From Siphonodentalium dalli (lineage: Eukaryota; Mollusca; Scaphopoda; Gadilida; Siphonodentaliidae), in NCBI GenBank assembly GCA_032622095.1, contig CP136064.1:1052001-1116000 (forward strand): a DNA stretch of 64,000 nt, in the 5' to 3' direction. The position numbers and the translations under genes were made by a program. A model generated the notes under the pieces. The model was not told where the DNA came from, ran no database searches, and was given only the letters and a program-made list of their open reading frames with translations. Below are positions 50,501 to 61,660 of this stretch, piece after piece. Each line of letters opens with the position of its first letter. Positions within the stretch are counted from its first letter, which is position 1.

Positions 50501-53040
50501 TAAAGGGGTATCTGCTATAGACTGGTTCCATGGTGGAGTACGGTTGGATATTTTCAATTTGGCGCATGTTTCTCCATACCGCGCCATGTCAAATCTGGCC
50601 CTATCCGAATCGGGTTGTCATTTACAATGACTGCAGAAAATAAATATCTTCATGTTGGAATGCAAATGTATGTTTAAAGGAACAGATGTATCTCAACTTA
50701 AAGGGACATAAGTAACACAGTCACCAACTTAAAGAGGTGTCTGATTTAGACTGGTTACATGGTGGAATACGGTTGGATATTTTCTATTTGGCGCATGTTT
50801 CTACATACCGCGCCATGTCAAATCTGGCCATATCCGAATCGGGTTGTCATTTACAATGACTACAGAAAATAAATATCTTCATGTTGGAATGCAAATGTAT
50901 GTTTAAAGGAACAGATGTATCTCAACTTAAAGGGACATAAGTAACACAGTCACCAACTTTAAGGGGTATCTGCTATAGACTGGTTCCATGGTGGAGTACG
51001 GTTGGATATTTTCTATTTGGCACATGTTTCTCCATACCGCGCCATGTCAAATCTGGCCATATCCGAATCGGGTTGTCATTTACAATGACTACAGAAAATA
51101 AATATCTTCATGTTGGAATGCAAATGTATGTTTAAAGGAACAGATGTATCTCAACTTAAAGGGACATAAGTAACACAGTCACCAACTTTAAGGGGTATCT
51201 GCTATAGACTGGTTCCATGGTGGAGTACGGTTGGATATTTTCAATTTGGCGCATGTTTCTCCATACCGCGCCATGTCAAATCTGGCCATATCCGAATCGG
51301 GTTGTCATTTACAATGACTGCAGAAAATATATATCTTCATGGTGGCTGCAAATATATGTTTAAAGGAACAGATGTATCTCAACTTAAAGGGACATAAGTA
51401 ACACAGTCACCAACTTAAAGGGGTATCTGCTATAGACTGGTTCCATGGTGGAGTACGGTTGAATATTTTCAATTTGGCGCATGTTTCTCCATACCGCGCC
51501 ATGTCAAATCTGGCCCTATCCGAATCGGGTTGTCATTTACAATGACTGCAGAAAATATATATCTTCATGGTGGAATGCAAATGTATGTTTAAAGGAACAG
51601 ATGTATCTCAACTTAAAGGGACATAAGTAACACAGTCACCAACTTTAAGGGGTATCTGCTATAGACTGGTTCCATGGTGGAGTACGGTTAGATATTTTCA
51701 ATTTGGAGCATGTTTCTCCATACCGCGCCATGTCAAATCTGGCCATATCCGAATCGGGTTGTCATTTACAATGACTGCAGAAAATATATATCTTCATGTT
51801 GGAATGCAAATGAATGTTTAAAGGAACAGATGTATCTCAACTTAAAGGGACATAAGTAACACCGTCACCAACTTTAAGGGGTATCTGCTATAGACTGGTT
51901 ACATGGTGGAGTACGGTTGGATATTTTCAATTTTGCGCATGTTTCTCCATACCGCGCCATGTAAAATCTGGCCATATCCGAATCGGGTTATCATTTACAA
52001 TGACTGCAGAAAATAAATATCTTCATGTTGGAATGCAAATGTATGTTTAAAGGAACAGATGTATCTCAACTTAAAGGGACATAAGTAACACAGTCACCAA
52101 CTTTAAGGGGTATCTGCTATAGACTGGTTCCATGGTGGAGTACGGTTGGATATTTACTATTTGGCGCATGTTTCTCCATACCGCGCCATGTCAAATCTGG
52201 CCATATCCGAATCGGGTTGTCATTTACAATGACTACAGAAAATATATATCTTCATGTTGGAATGCAAATGTATGTTTAAAGGAACAGATGTATCTCAACT
52301 TAAAGGGACATAAGTAACACCGTCACCAACTTTAAGGGGTATCTGCTAAGACTGGTTCCATGGTGGAGTACTGTTGTATATTTTCAATTTGGCGCATGTT
52401 TTTCCATACCGCGCCATGTCAAATCTGGCCATATCCGAATCGGGTTGTCATTTACAATGACTACAGAAAATAAATATCTTCATGTTGGAATGCAAATGTA
52501 TGTTTAAAGGAACAGATGTATCTCAACTTAAAGGGACATAAGTAACACAGTCACCAACTTAAAGGGGTATCTGCTATAGACTGGTTCCATGGTGGAGTAC
52601 GGTTGGATATTTTCAATTTGGCGCATGTTTCTCCATACCGCGCCATGTCAAATCTGGCCCTATCCGAATCGGGTTGTCATTTACAATGACTGCAGAAAAT
52701 AAATATCTTCATGTTGGAATGCAAATGTATGTTTAAAGGAACAGATGTATCTCAACTTAAAGGGACATAAGTAACACAGTCACCAACTTAAAGAGGTGTC
52801 TGAATTAGACTGGTTACATGGTGGAATACGGTTGGATATTTTCTATTTGGCGCATGTTTCTCCATACCGCGCCATGTCAAATCTGGCCATATCCGAATCG
52901 GGTTGTCATTTACAATGACTACAGAAAATAAATATCTTCATGTTGGAATGCAAATGTATGTTTAAAGGAACAGATGTATCTCAACTTAAAGGGACATAAG
53001 TAACACAGTCACCAACTTTAAGGGGTATCTGCTATAGACT
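50500..53040 (+). repeat. Segment copied from 37.2-39.7 kb (offset 13,275 bp)
   Basis: TTTCTACATA at 37523/50798, the GGTGGCTGC short form at 38064/51339, GGTTAGAT with AGCATG at 38411/51686, and TTACTATTTGG units at 38850/52125 are all 13,275 bp apart (58 monomers). At the right end the AGTATGG unit near 39765 is skipped, so the next unit (GGCGAATG, 53040) pairs with 39994 at 13,046 bp. Confidence 0.75.
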
Positions 53041-53267
53041 GGTTCCATGGTGGAGTACGGTTGGATATTTACTATTTGGCGAATGTTTCTCCATACCGCG
53101 CCATGTCAAATCTGGCCATATCCGAATCGGGTTGTCATTTACAATGACTACAGAAAATATATATCTTCATGTTGGAATGCAAATGTATGTTTAAAGGAAC
53201 AGATGTATCTCAACTTAAAGGGACATAAGTAACACCGTCACCAACTTTAAGGGGTATCTGCTAAGAC

Positions 53268-54182
53268 TGGTTCCATGGTGGAGTACGGTTGGATATTTTC
53301 AATTTGGCGCATGTTTCTCCATACCGCGCTATGTCAAATCTGGCCCTATCCGAATCGGGTTGTCATTTACAATGACTGCACAAAATATATATCTTCATGG
53401 TGGAATGCAAATGTATGTTTAAAGGAACAGATGTATCTCAACTTAAAGGGACATAAGTAACACAGTCACCAACTTTAAGGGGTATCTGCTATAGACTGGT
53501 TCCATGGTGGAGTACGGTTGGATATTTTCAATTTGGCGCATGTTTCTCCATACCGCGCCATGTCAAATCTGGCCATATCCGAATCGGGTTGTCATTTACA
53601 ATGACTGCAGAAAATATATATCTTCATGTTGGAATGCAAATGAATGTTTAAAGGAACAGATGTATCTCAACTTAAAGGGACATAAGTAACACAGTCACCA
53701 ACTTTAAGGGGTATCTGCTAAGACTGGTTCCATGGTGGAGTACGGTTGGATATTTTCAATTTGGCGCATGTTTCTCCATACCGCGCTATGTCAAATCTGG
53801 CCCTATCCGAATCGGGTTGTCATTTACAATGACTGCACAAAATATATATCTTCATGGTGGAATGCAAATGTATGTTTAAAGGAACAGATGTATCTCAACT
53901 TAAAGGGACATAAGTAACACAGTCACCAACTTTAAGGGGTATCTGCTATAGACTGGTTCCATGGTGGAGTACGGTTGGATATTTTCAATTTGGCGCATGT
54001 TTCTCCATACCGCGCCATGTCAAATCTGGCCATATCCGAATCGGGTTGTCATTTACAATGACTGCAGAAAATATATATCTTCATGTTGGAATGCAAATGA
54101 ATGTTTAAAGGAACAGATGTATCTCAACTTAAAGGGACATAAGTAACACCGTCACCAACTTTAAGGGGTATCTGCTATAGAC
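53268..54182 (+). repeat. Dimer duplication (2 x 457 bp) inside one higher-order repeat
   Basis: The pair CGCTATG/TGCACAAAAT unit plus GAATGTTT unit occurs twice (53268 and 53725). In the related blocks at 29004, 40222, 44571, 57386 and 61734 it occurs once. The junction unit 53497-53724 starts as the GAATGTTT type but ends CACAGTC...CTAAG rather than CACCGTC...CTATAG, so it is a hybrid with the tail class that precedes the CGCTATG unit. Confidence 0.8.
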
Positions 54183-55784
54183 TGGTTACATGGTGGAGTA
54201 CGGTTGGATATTTTCAATTTTGCGCATGTTTCTCCATACCGCGCCATGTAAAATCTGGCCATATCCGAATCGGGTTGTCATTTACAATGACTGCAGAAAA
54301 TAAATATCTTCATGTTGGAATGCAAATGTATGTTTAAAGGAACAGATGTATCTCAACTTAAAGGGACATAAGTAACACAGTCACCAACTTTAAGGGGTAT
54401 CTGCTATAGACTGGTTCCATGGTGGAGTACGGTTGGATATTTACTATTTGGCGCATTTTTCTCCATACCGCGCCATGTCAAATCTGGCCATATCCGAATC
54501 GGGTTGTCATTTACAATGACTACAGAAAATATATATCTTCATGTTGGAATGCAAATGTATGTTTAAAGGAACAGATGTATCTCAACTTAAAGGGACATAA
54601 GTAACACCGTCACCAACTTTAAGGGGTATCTGCTAAGACTGGTTCCATGGTGGAGTACTGTTGTATATTTTCAATTTGGCGCATGTTTTTCCATACCGCG
54701 CCATGTCAAATCTGGCCATATCCGAATCGGGTTGTCATTTACAATGACTACAGAAAATAAATATCTTCATGTTGGAATGCAAATGTATGTTTAAAGGAAC
54801 AGATGTATCTCAACTTAAAGGGACATAAGTAACACAGTCACCAACTTTAAGGGGTATCTGCTATAGACTGGTTACATGGTGGAGTACGGTTGGATATTTT
54901 CAATTTTGCGCATGTTTCTCCATACCGCGCCATGTCAAATCTGGCCATATCCGAATCGGGTTGTCATTTACAATGACTGCAGAAAATAAATATCTTCATG
55001 TTGGAATGCAAATGTATGTTTAAAGGAACAGATGTATCTCAACTTAAAGGGACATAAGTAACACAGTCACCAACTTAAAGAGGTGTCTGATTTAGACTGG
55101 TTCCATGGTGGAGTACGGTTGGATATTTTCTATTTGGCGCATGTTTCTCCATACCGCGCCATGTCAAATCTGGCCATATCCGAATCGGGTTGTCATTTAC
55201 AATGACTACAGAAAATAAATATCTTCATGTTGGAATGCAAATGTATGTTTAAAGAAACAGATGTATCTCAACTTAAAGGGACATAAGTAACACAGTCACC
55301 AACTTTAAGGGGTATCTGCTATAGACTGGTTCCATGGTGGAGTACTGTTGGATATTTTCAATTTGGCGCATGTTTCTCCATACCGCGCCATGTCAAATCT
55401 GGCCATATCCGAATCGGGTTGTTATTTACAATGACTACAGAAAATAAATATCTTCATGTTGGAATGCAAATGTATGTTTAAAGGAACAGATGTATCTCAA
55501 CTTAAAGGGACATAAGTAACACAGTCACCAACTTTAAGGGGTATCTGCTATAGACTGGTTCCATGGTGGAGTACGGTTGGATATTTTCAATTTGGCGCAT
55601 GTTTTTCCATACCGCGCCATGTCAAATCTGGCCATATCCGAATCGGGTTGTCATTTACAATGACTACAGAAAATAAATATCTTCATGTTGGAATGCAAAT
55701 GTATGTTTAAAGGAACAGATGTATCTCAACTTAAAGGGACATAAGTAACACAGTCACCAACTTTAAGGGGTATCTGCTATAGAC

Positions 55785-56013
55785 TGGTTCCATGGTGGAG
55801 TACGGTTGGATATTTTCAATTTTGCGCATGTTTCTCCATACCGCGCCATGTAAAATCTGGCCATATCCGAATCGGGTTATCATTTACAATGACTGCAGAA
55901 AATAAATATCTTCATGTTGGAATGCAAATGTATGTTTAAAGGAACAGATGTATCTCAACTTAAAGGGACATAAGTAACACAGTCACCAACTTTAAGGGGT
56001 ATCTGCTATAGAC
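55785..56013 (+). repeat. Chimeric junction monomer at a 3-monomer deletion
   Basis: Left of this unit the sequence matches the later copy at an offset of 3,661 bp (55785 with 59446). Right of it the offset is 4,347 bp (with 60132). The unit starts TTCCATGG like 59446 but continues TTCAATTTTGCGC, GTAAAA and GGGTTATC like 60132. The three units between (GGTGGCTGC short form, GGTTGAAT, GGTTAGAT/AGCATG), about 686 bp, are absent. The switch falls between TTCC and TTTTGCGC, about 55790-55822. Confidence 0.8.
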
Positions 56014-57157
56014 TGGTTCCATGGTGGAGTACGGTTGGATATTTACTATTTGGCGCATGTTTCTCCATACCGCGCCATGTCAAATCTGGCCATATCCGAA
56101 TCGGGTTGTCATTTACAATGACTACAGAAAATATATATCTTCATGTTGGAATGCAAATGTATGTTTAAAGGAACAGATGTATCTCAACTTAAAGGGACAT
56201 AAGTAACACCGTCACCAACTTTAAGGGGTATCTGCTAAGACTGGTTCCATGGTGGAGTACTGTTGTATATTTTCAATTTGGCGCATGTTTTTCCATACCG
56301 CGCCATGTCAAATCTGGCCATATCCGAATCGGGTTGTCATTTACAATGACTACAGAAAATAAATATCTTCATGTTGGAATGCAAATGTATGTTTAAAGGA
56401 ACAGATGTATCTCAACTTAAAGGGACATAAGTAACACAGTCACCAACTTAAAGGGGTATCTGCTATAGACTGGTTCCATGGTGGAGTACGGTTGGATATT
56501 TTCAATTTGGCGCATGTTTCTCCATACCGCGCCATGTCAAATCTGGCCCTATCCGAATCGGGTTGTCATTTACAATGACTGCAGAAAATAAATATCTTCA
56601 TGTTGGAATGCAAATGTATGTTTAAAGGAACAGATGTATCTCAACTTAAAGGGACATAAGTAACACAGTCACCAACTTAAAGAGGTGTCTGAATTAGACT
56701 GGTTACATGGTGGAATACGGTTGGATATTTTCTATTTGGCGCATGTTTCTCCATACCGCGCCATGTCAAATCTGGCCATATCCGAATCGGGTTGTCATTT
56801 ACAATGACTACAGAAAATAAATATCTTCATGTTGGAATGCAAATGTATGTTTAAAGGAACAGATGTATCTCAACTTAAAGGGACATAAGTAACACAGTCA
56901 CCAACTTTAAGGGGTATCTGCTATAGACTGGTTCCATGGTGGAGTATGGTTGGATATTTTCTATTTGGCACATGTTTCTCCATACCGCGCCATGTCAAAT
57001 CTGGCCATATCCGAATCGGGTTGTCATTTACAATGACTACAGAAAATAAATATCTTCATGTTGGAATGCAAATGTATGTTTAAAGGAACAGATGTATCTC
57101 AACTTAAAGGGACATAAGTAACACAGTCACCAACTTTAAGGGGTATCTGCTATAGAC

Positions 57158-60100
57158 TGGTTCCATGGTGGAGTACGGTTGGATATTTACTATTTGGCGA
57201 ATGTTTCTCCATACCGCGCCATGTCAAATCTGGCCATATCCGAATCGGGTTGTCATTTACAATGACTACAGAAAATATATATCTTCATGTTGGAATGCAA
57301 ATGTATGTTTAAAGGAACAGATGTATCTCAACTTAAAGGGACATAAGTAACACCGTCACCAACTTTAAGGGGTATCTGCTAAGACTGGTTCCATGGTGGA
57401 GTACGGTTGGATATTTTCAATTTGGCGCATGTTTCTCCATACCGCGCTATGTCAAATCTGGCCCTATCCGAATCGGGTTGTCATTTACAATGACTGCACA
57501 AAATATATATCTTCATGGTGGAATGCAAATGTATGTTTAAAGGAACAGATGTATCTCAACTTAAAGGGACATAAGTAACACAGTCACCAACTTTAAGGGG
57601 TATCTGCTATAGACTGGTTCCATGGTGGAGTACGGTTGGATATTTTCAATTTGGCGCATGTTTCTCCATACCGCGCCATGTCAAATCTGGCCATATCCGA
57701 ATCGGGTTGTCATTTACAATGACTGCAGAAAATATATATCTTCATGTTGGAATGCAAATGAATGTTTAAAGGAACAGATGTATCTCAACTTAAAGGGACA
57801 TAAGTAACACCGTCACCAACTTTAAGGGGTATCTGCTATAGACTGGTTACATGGTGGAGTACGGTTAGATATTTTCAATTTTGCGCATGTTTCTCCATAC
57901 CGCGCCATGTAAAATCTGGCCATATCCGAATCGGGTTGTCATTTACAATGACTGCAGAAAATAAATATCTTCATGTTGGAATGCAAATGTATGTTTAAAG
58001 GAACAGATGTATCTCAACTTAAAGGGACATAAGTAACACAGTCACCAACTTTAAGGGGTATCTGCTATAGACTGGTTCCATGGTGGAGTACGGTTGGATA
58101 TTTACTATTTGGCGCATTTTTCTCCATACCGCGCCATGTCAAATCTGGCCATATCCGAATCGGGTTGTCATTTACAATGACTACAGAAAATATATATCTT
58201 CATGTTGGAATGCAAATGTATGTTTAAAGGAACAGATGTATCTCAACTTAAAGGGACATAAGTAACACCGTCACCAACTTTAAGGGGTATCTGCTAAGAC
58301 TGGTTCCATGGTGGAGTACTGTTGTATATTTTCAATTTGGCGCATGTTTTTCCATACCGCGCCATGTCAAATCTGGCCATATCCGAATCGGGTTGTCATT
58401 TACAATGACTACAGAAAATAAATATCTTCATGTTGGAATGCAAATGTATGTTTAAAGGAACAGATGTATCTCAACTTAAAGGGACATAAGTAACACAGTC
58501 ACCAACTTTAAGGGGTATCTGCTATAGACTGGTTACATGGTGGAGTACGGTTGGATATTTTCAATTTTGCGCATGTTTCTCCATACCGCGCCATGTCAAA
58601 TCTGGCCATATCCGAATCGGGTTGTCATTTACAATGACTGCAGAAAATAAATATCTTCATGTTGGAATGCAAATGTATGTTTAAAGGAACAGATGTATCT
58701 CAACTTAAAGGGACATAAGTAACACAGTCACCAACTTAAAGAGGTGTCTGATTTAGACTGGTTCCATGGTGGAGTACGGTTGGATATTTTCTATTTGGCG
58801 CATGTTTCTCCATACCGCGCCATGTCAAATCTGGCCATATCCGAATCGGGTTGTCATTTACAATGACTACAGAAAATAAATATCTTCATGTTGGAATGCA
58901 AATGTATGTTTAAAGAAACAGATGTATCTCAACTTAAAGGGACATAAGTAACACAGTCACCAACTTTAAGGGGTATCTGCTATAGACTGGTTCCATGGTG
59001 GAGTACTGTTGGATATTTTCAATTTGGCGCATGTTTCTCCATACCGCGCCATGTCAAATCTGGCCATATCCGAATCGGGTTGTTATTTACAATGACTACA
59101 GAAAATAAATATCTTCATGTTGGAATGCAAATGTATGTTTAAAGGAACAGATGTATCTCAACTTAAAGGGACATAAGTAACACAGTCACCAACTTTAAGG
59201 GGTATCTGCTATAGACTGGTTCCATGGTGGAGTACGGTTGGATATTTTCAATTTGGCGCATGTTTTTCCATACCGCGCCATGTCAAATCTGGCCATATCC
59301 GAATCGGGTTGTCATTTACAATGACTACAGAAAATAAATATCTTCATGTTGGAATGCAAATGTATGTTTAAAGGAACAGATGTATCTCAACTTAAAGGGA
59401 CATAAGTAACACAGTCACCAACTTTAAGGGGTATCTGCTATAGACTGGTTCCATGGTGGAGTACGGTTGGATATTTTCAATTTGGCGCATGTTTCTCCAT
59501 ACCGCGCCATGTCAAATCTGGCCATATCCGAATCGGGTTGTCATTTACAATGACTGCAGAAAATATATATCTTCATGGTGGCTGCAAATATATGTTTAAA
59601 GGAACAGATGTATCTCAACTTAAAGGGACATAAGTAACACAGTCACCAACTTAAAGGGGTATCTGCTATAGACTGGTTCCATGGTGGAGTACGGTTGAAT
59701 ATTTTCAATTTGGCGCATGTTTCTCCATACCGCGCCATGTCAAATCTGGCCCTATCCGAATCGGGTTGTCATTTACAATGACTGCAGAAAATATATATCT
59801 TCATGGTGGAATGCAAATGTATGTTTAAAGGAACAGATGTATCTCAACTTAAAGGGACATAAGTAACACAGTCACCAACTTTAAGGGGTATCTGCTATAG
59901 ACTGGTTCCATGGTGGAGTACGGTTAGATATTTTCAATTTGGAGCATGTTTCTCCATACCGCGCCATGTCAAATCTGGCCATATCCGAATCGGGTTGTCA
60001 TTTACAATGACTGCAGAAAATATATATCTTCATGTTGGAATGCAAATGAATGTTTAAAGGAACAGATGTATCTCAACTTAAAGGGACATAAGTAACACCG

Positions 60101-61505
60101 TCACCAACTTTAAGGGGTATCTGCTATAGACTGGTTACATGGTGGAGTACGGTTGGATATTTTCAATTTTGCGCATGTTTCTCCATACCGCGCCATGTAA
60201 AATCTGGCCATATCCGAATCGGGTTATCATTTACAATGACTGCAGAAAATAAATATCTTCATGTTGGAATGCAAATGTATGTTTAAAGGAACAGATGTAT
60301 CTCAACTTAAAGGGACATAAGTAACACAGTCACCAACTTTAAGGGGTATCTGCTATAGACTGGTTCCATGGTGGAGTACGGTTGGATATTTACTATTTGG
60401 CGCATGTTTCTCCATACCGCGCCATGTCAAATCTGGCCATATCCGAATCGGGTTGTCATTTACAATGACTACAGAAAATATATATCTTCATGTTGGAATG
60501 CAAATGTATGTTTAAAGGAACAGATGTATCTCAACTTAAAGGGACATAAGTAACACAGTCACCAACTTTAAGGGGTATCTGCTATAGACTGGTTCCATGG
60601 TGGAGTACGGTTGGATATTTTCAATTTGGCGCTTGTTTCTCCATACCGCGCCATGTCAAATCTGGCCATATCCGAATCGGGTTGTCATTTACAATGACTA
60701 CAGAAAATAAATATCTTCATGTTGGAATGCAAATGTATGTTTAAAGGAACAGATGTATCTCAACTTAAAGGGACATAAGTAACACAGTCACCAACTTAAA
60801 GGGGTATCTGCTATAGACTGGTTCCATGGTGGAGTACGGTTGGATATTTTCAATTTGGCGCATGTTTCTCCATACCGCGCCATGTCAAATCTGGCCCTAT
60901 CCGAATCGGGTTGTCATTTACAATGACTGCAGAAAATAAATATCTTCATGTTGGAATGCAAATGTATGTTTAAAGGAACAGATGTATCTCAACTTAAAGG
61001 GACATAAGTAACACAGTCACCAACTTAAAGAGGTGTCTGAATTAGACTGGTTACATGGTGGAATACGGTTGGATATTTTCTATTTGGCGCATGTTTCTCC
61101 ATACCGCGCCATGTCAAATCTGGCCATATCCGAATCGGGTTGTCATTTACAATGACTACAGAAAATAAATATCTTCATGTTGGAATGCAAATGTATGTTT
61201 AAAGGAACAGATGTATCTCAACTTAAAGGGACATAAGTAACACAGTCACCAACTTTAAGGGGTATCTGCTATAGACTGGTTCCATGGTGGAGTATGGTTG
61301 GATATTTTCTATTTGGCACATGTTTCTCCATACCGCGCCATGTCAAATCTGGCCATATCCGAATCGGGTTGTCATTTACAATGACTACAGAAAATAAATA
61401 TCTTCATGTTGGAATGCAAATGTATGTTTAAAGGAACAGATGTATCTCAACTTAAAGGGACATTAGTAACACAGTCACCAACTTTAAGGGGTATCTGCTA
61501 TAGAC
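57158..61505 (+). repeat. 19-monomer higher-order repeat (4,348 bp)
   Basis: It runs from the GGCGAATG unit at 57158 to the next at 61506. Its first part matches 53497 onward at 3,661 bp (GCGCATTTTT units at 54412/58073). It retains the three monomers lost at 55.8 kb. GGTTAGAT occurs here in a TTTTGCGC unit (57864) as well as in the AGCATG unit (59922). The unit near 60590 has GCGCTTG where the equivalent place near 56243 has ACTGTTGTAT, a single-monomer replacement. Confidence 0.75.
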
Positions 61506-61660
61506 TGGTTCCATGGTGGAGTACGGTTGGATATTTACTATTTGGCGAATGTTTCTCCATACCGCGCCATGTCAAATCTGGCCATATCCGAATCGGGTTG
61601 TCATTTACAATGACTACAGAAAATATATATCTTCATGTTGGAATGCAAATGTATGTTTAA
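61406..61660 (+). other. 84-codon chance open frame across a monomer junction
   Basis: A single change, GACATTAGTAAC at 61460-61471 where other units have GACATAAGTAAC, removes a TAA stop. It lets a different frame run from one monomer into the next. No homologous frame of this length occurs elsewhere in the window, and it has no recognisable domain. It is best read as a by-product of one point mutation in a satellite unit. Confidence 0.85.

Larger units (their letters stand above)
53040..57157 (+). repeat. 18-monomer higher-order repeat (4,118 bp)
   Basis: It runs from the GGCGAATG unit at 53040 to the next at 57158. Order resembles 39994 onward (CGCTATG/TGCACAAAAT, GAATGTTT, TTTTGCGC, GCGCATTTTT at 54412, ACTGTTGTAT, TTTTGCGC, GATTTAG unit, AAAGAAAC, ACTGTTGG with GTTGTTATTT), then a junction unit at 55785 and segments like 23.7-25.4 kb (with GGGTTATC, GAATTAG and AGTATGG). 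It contains the dimer duplication at 53268-54182. Confidence 0.75.

Noticed and set aside
61406-61660. 84-residue protein as a real gene
   Set aside because: It exists only because one stop codon mutated in one monomer; no second copy is open and nothing marks it as coding.
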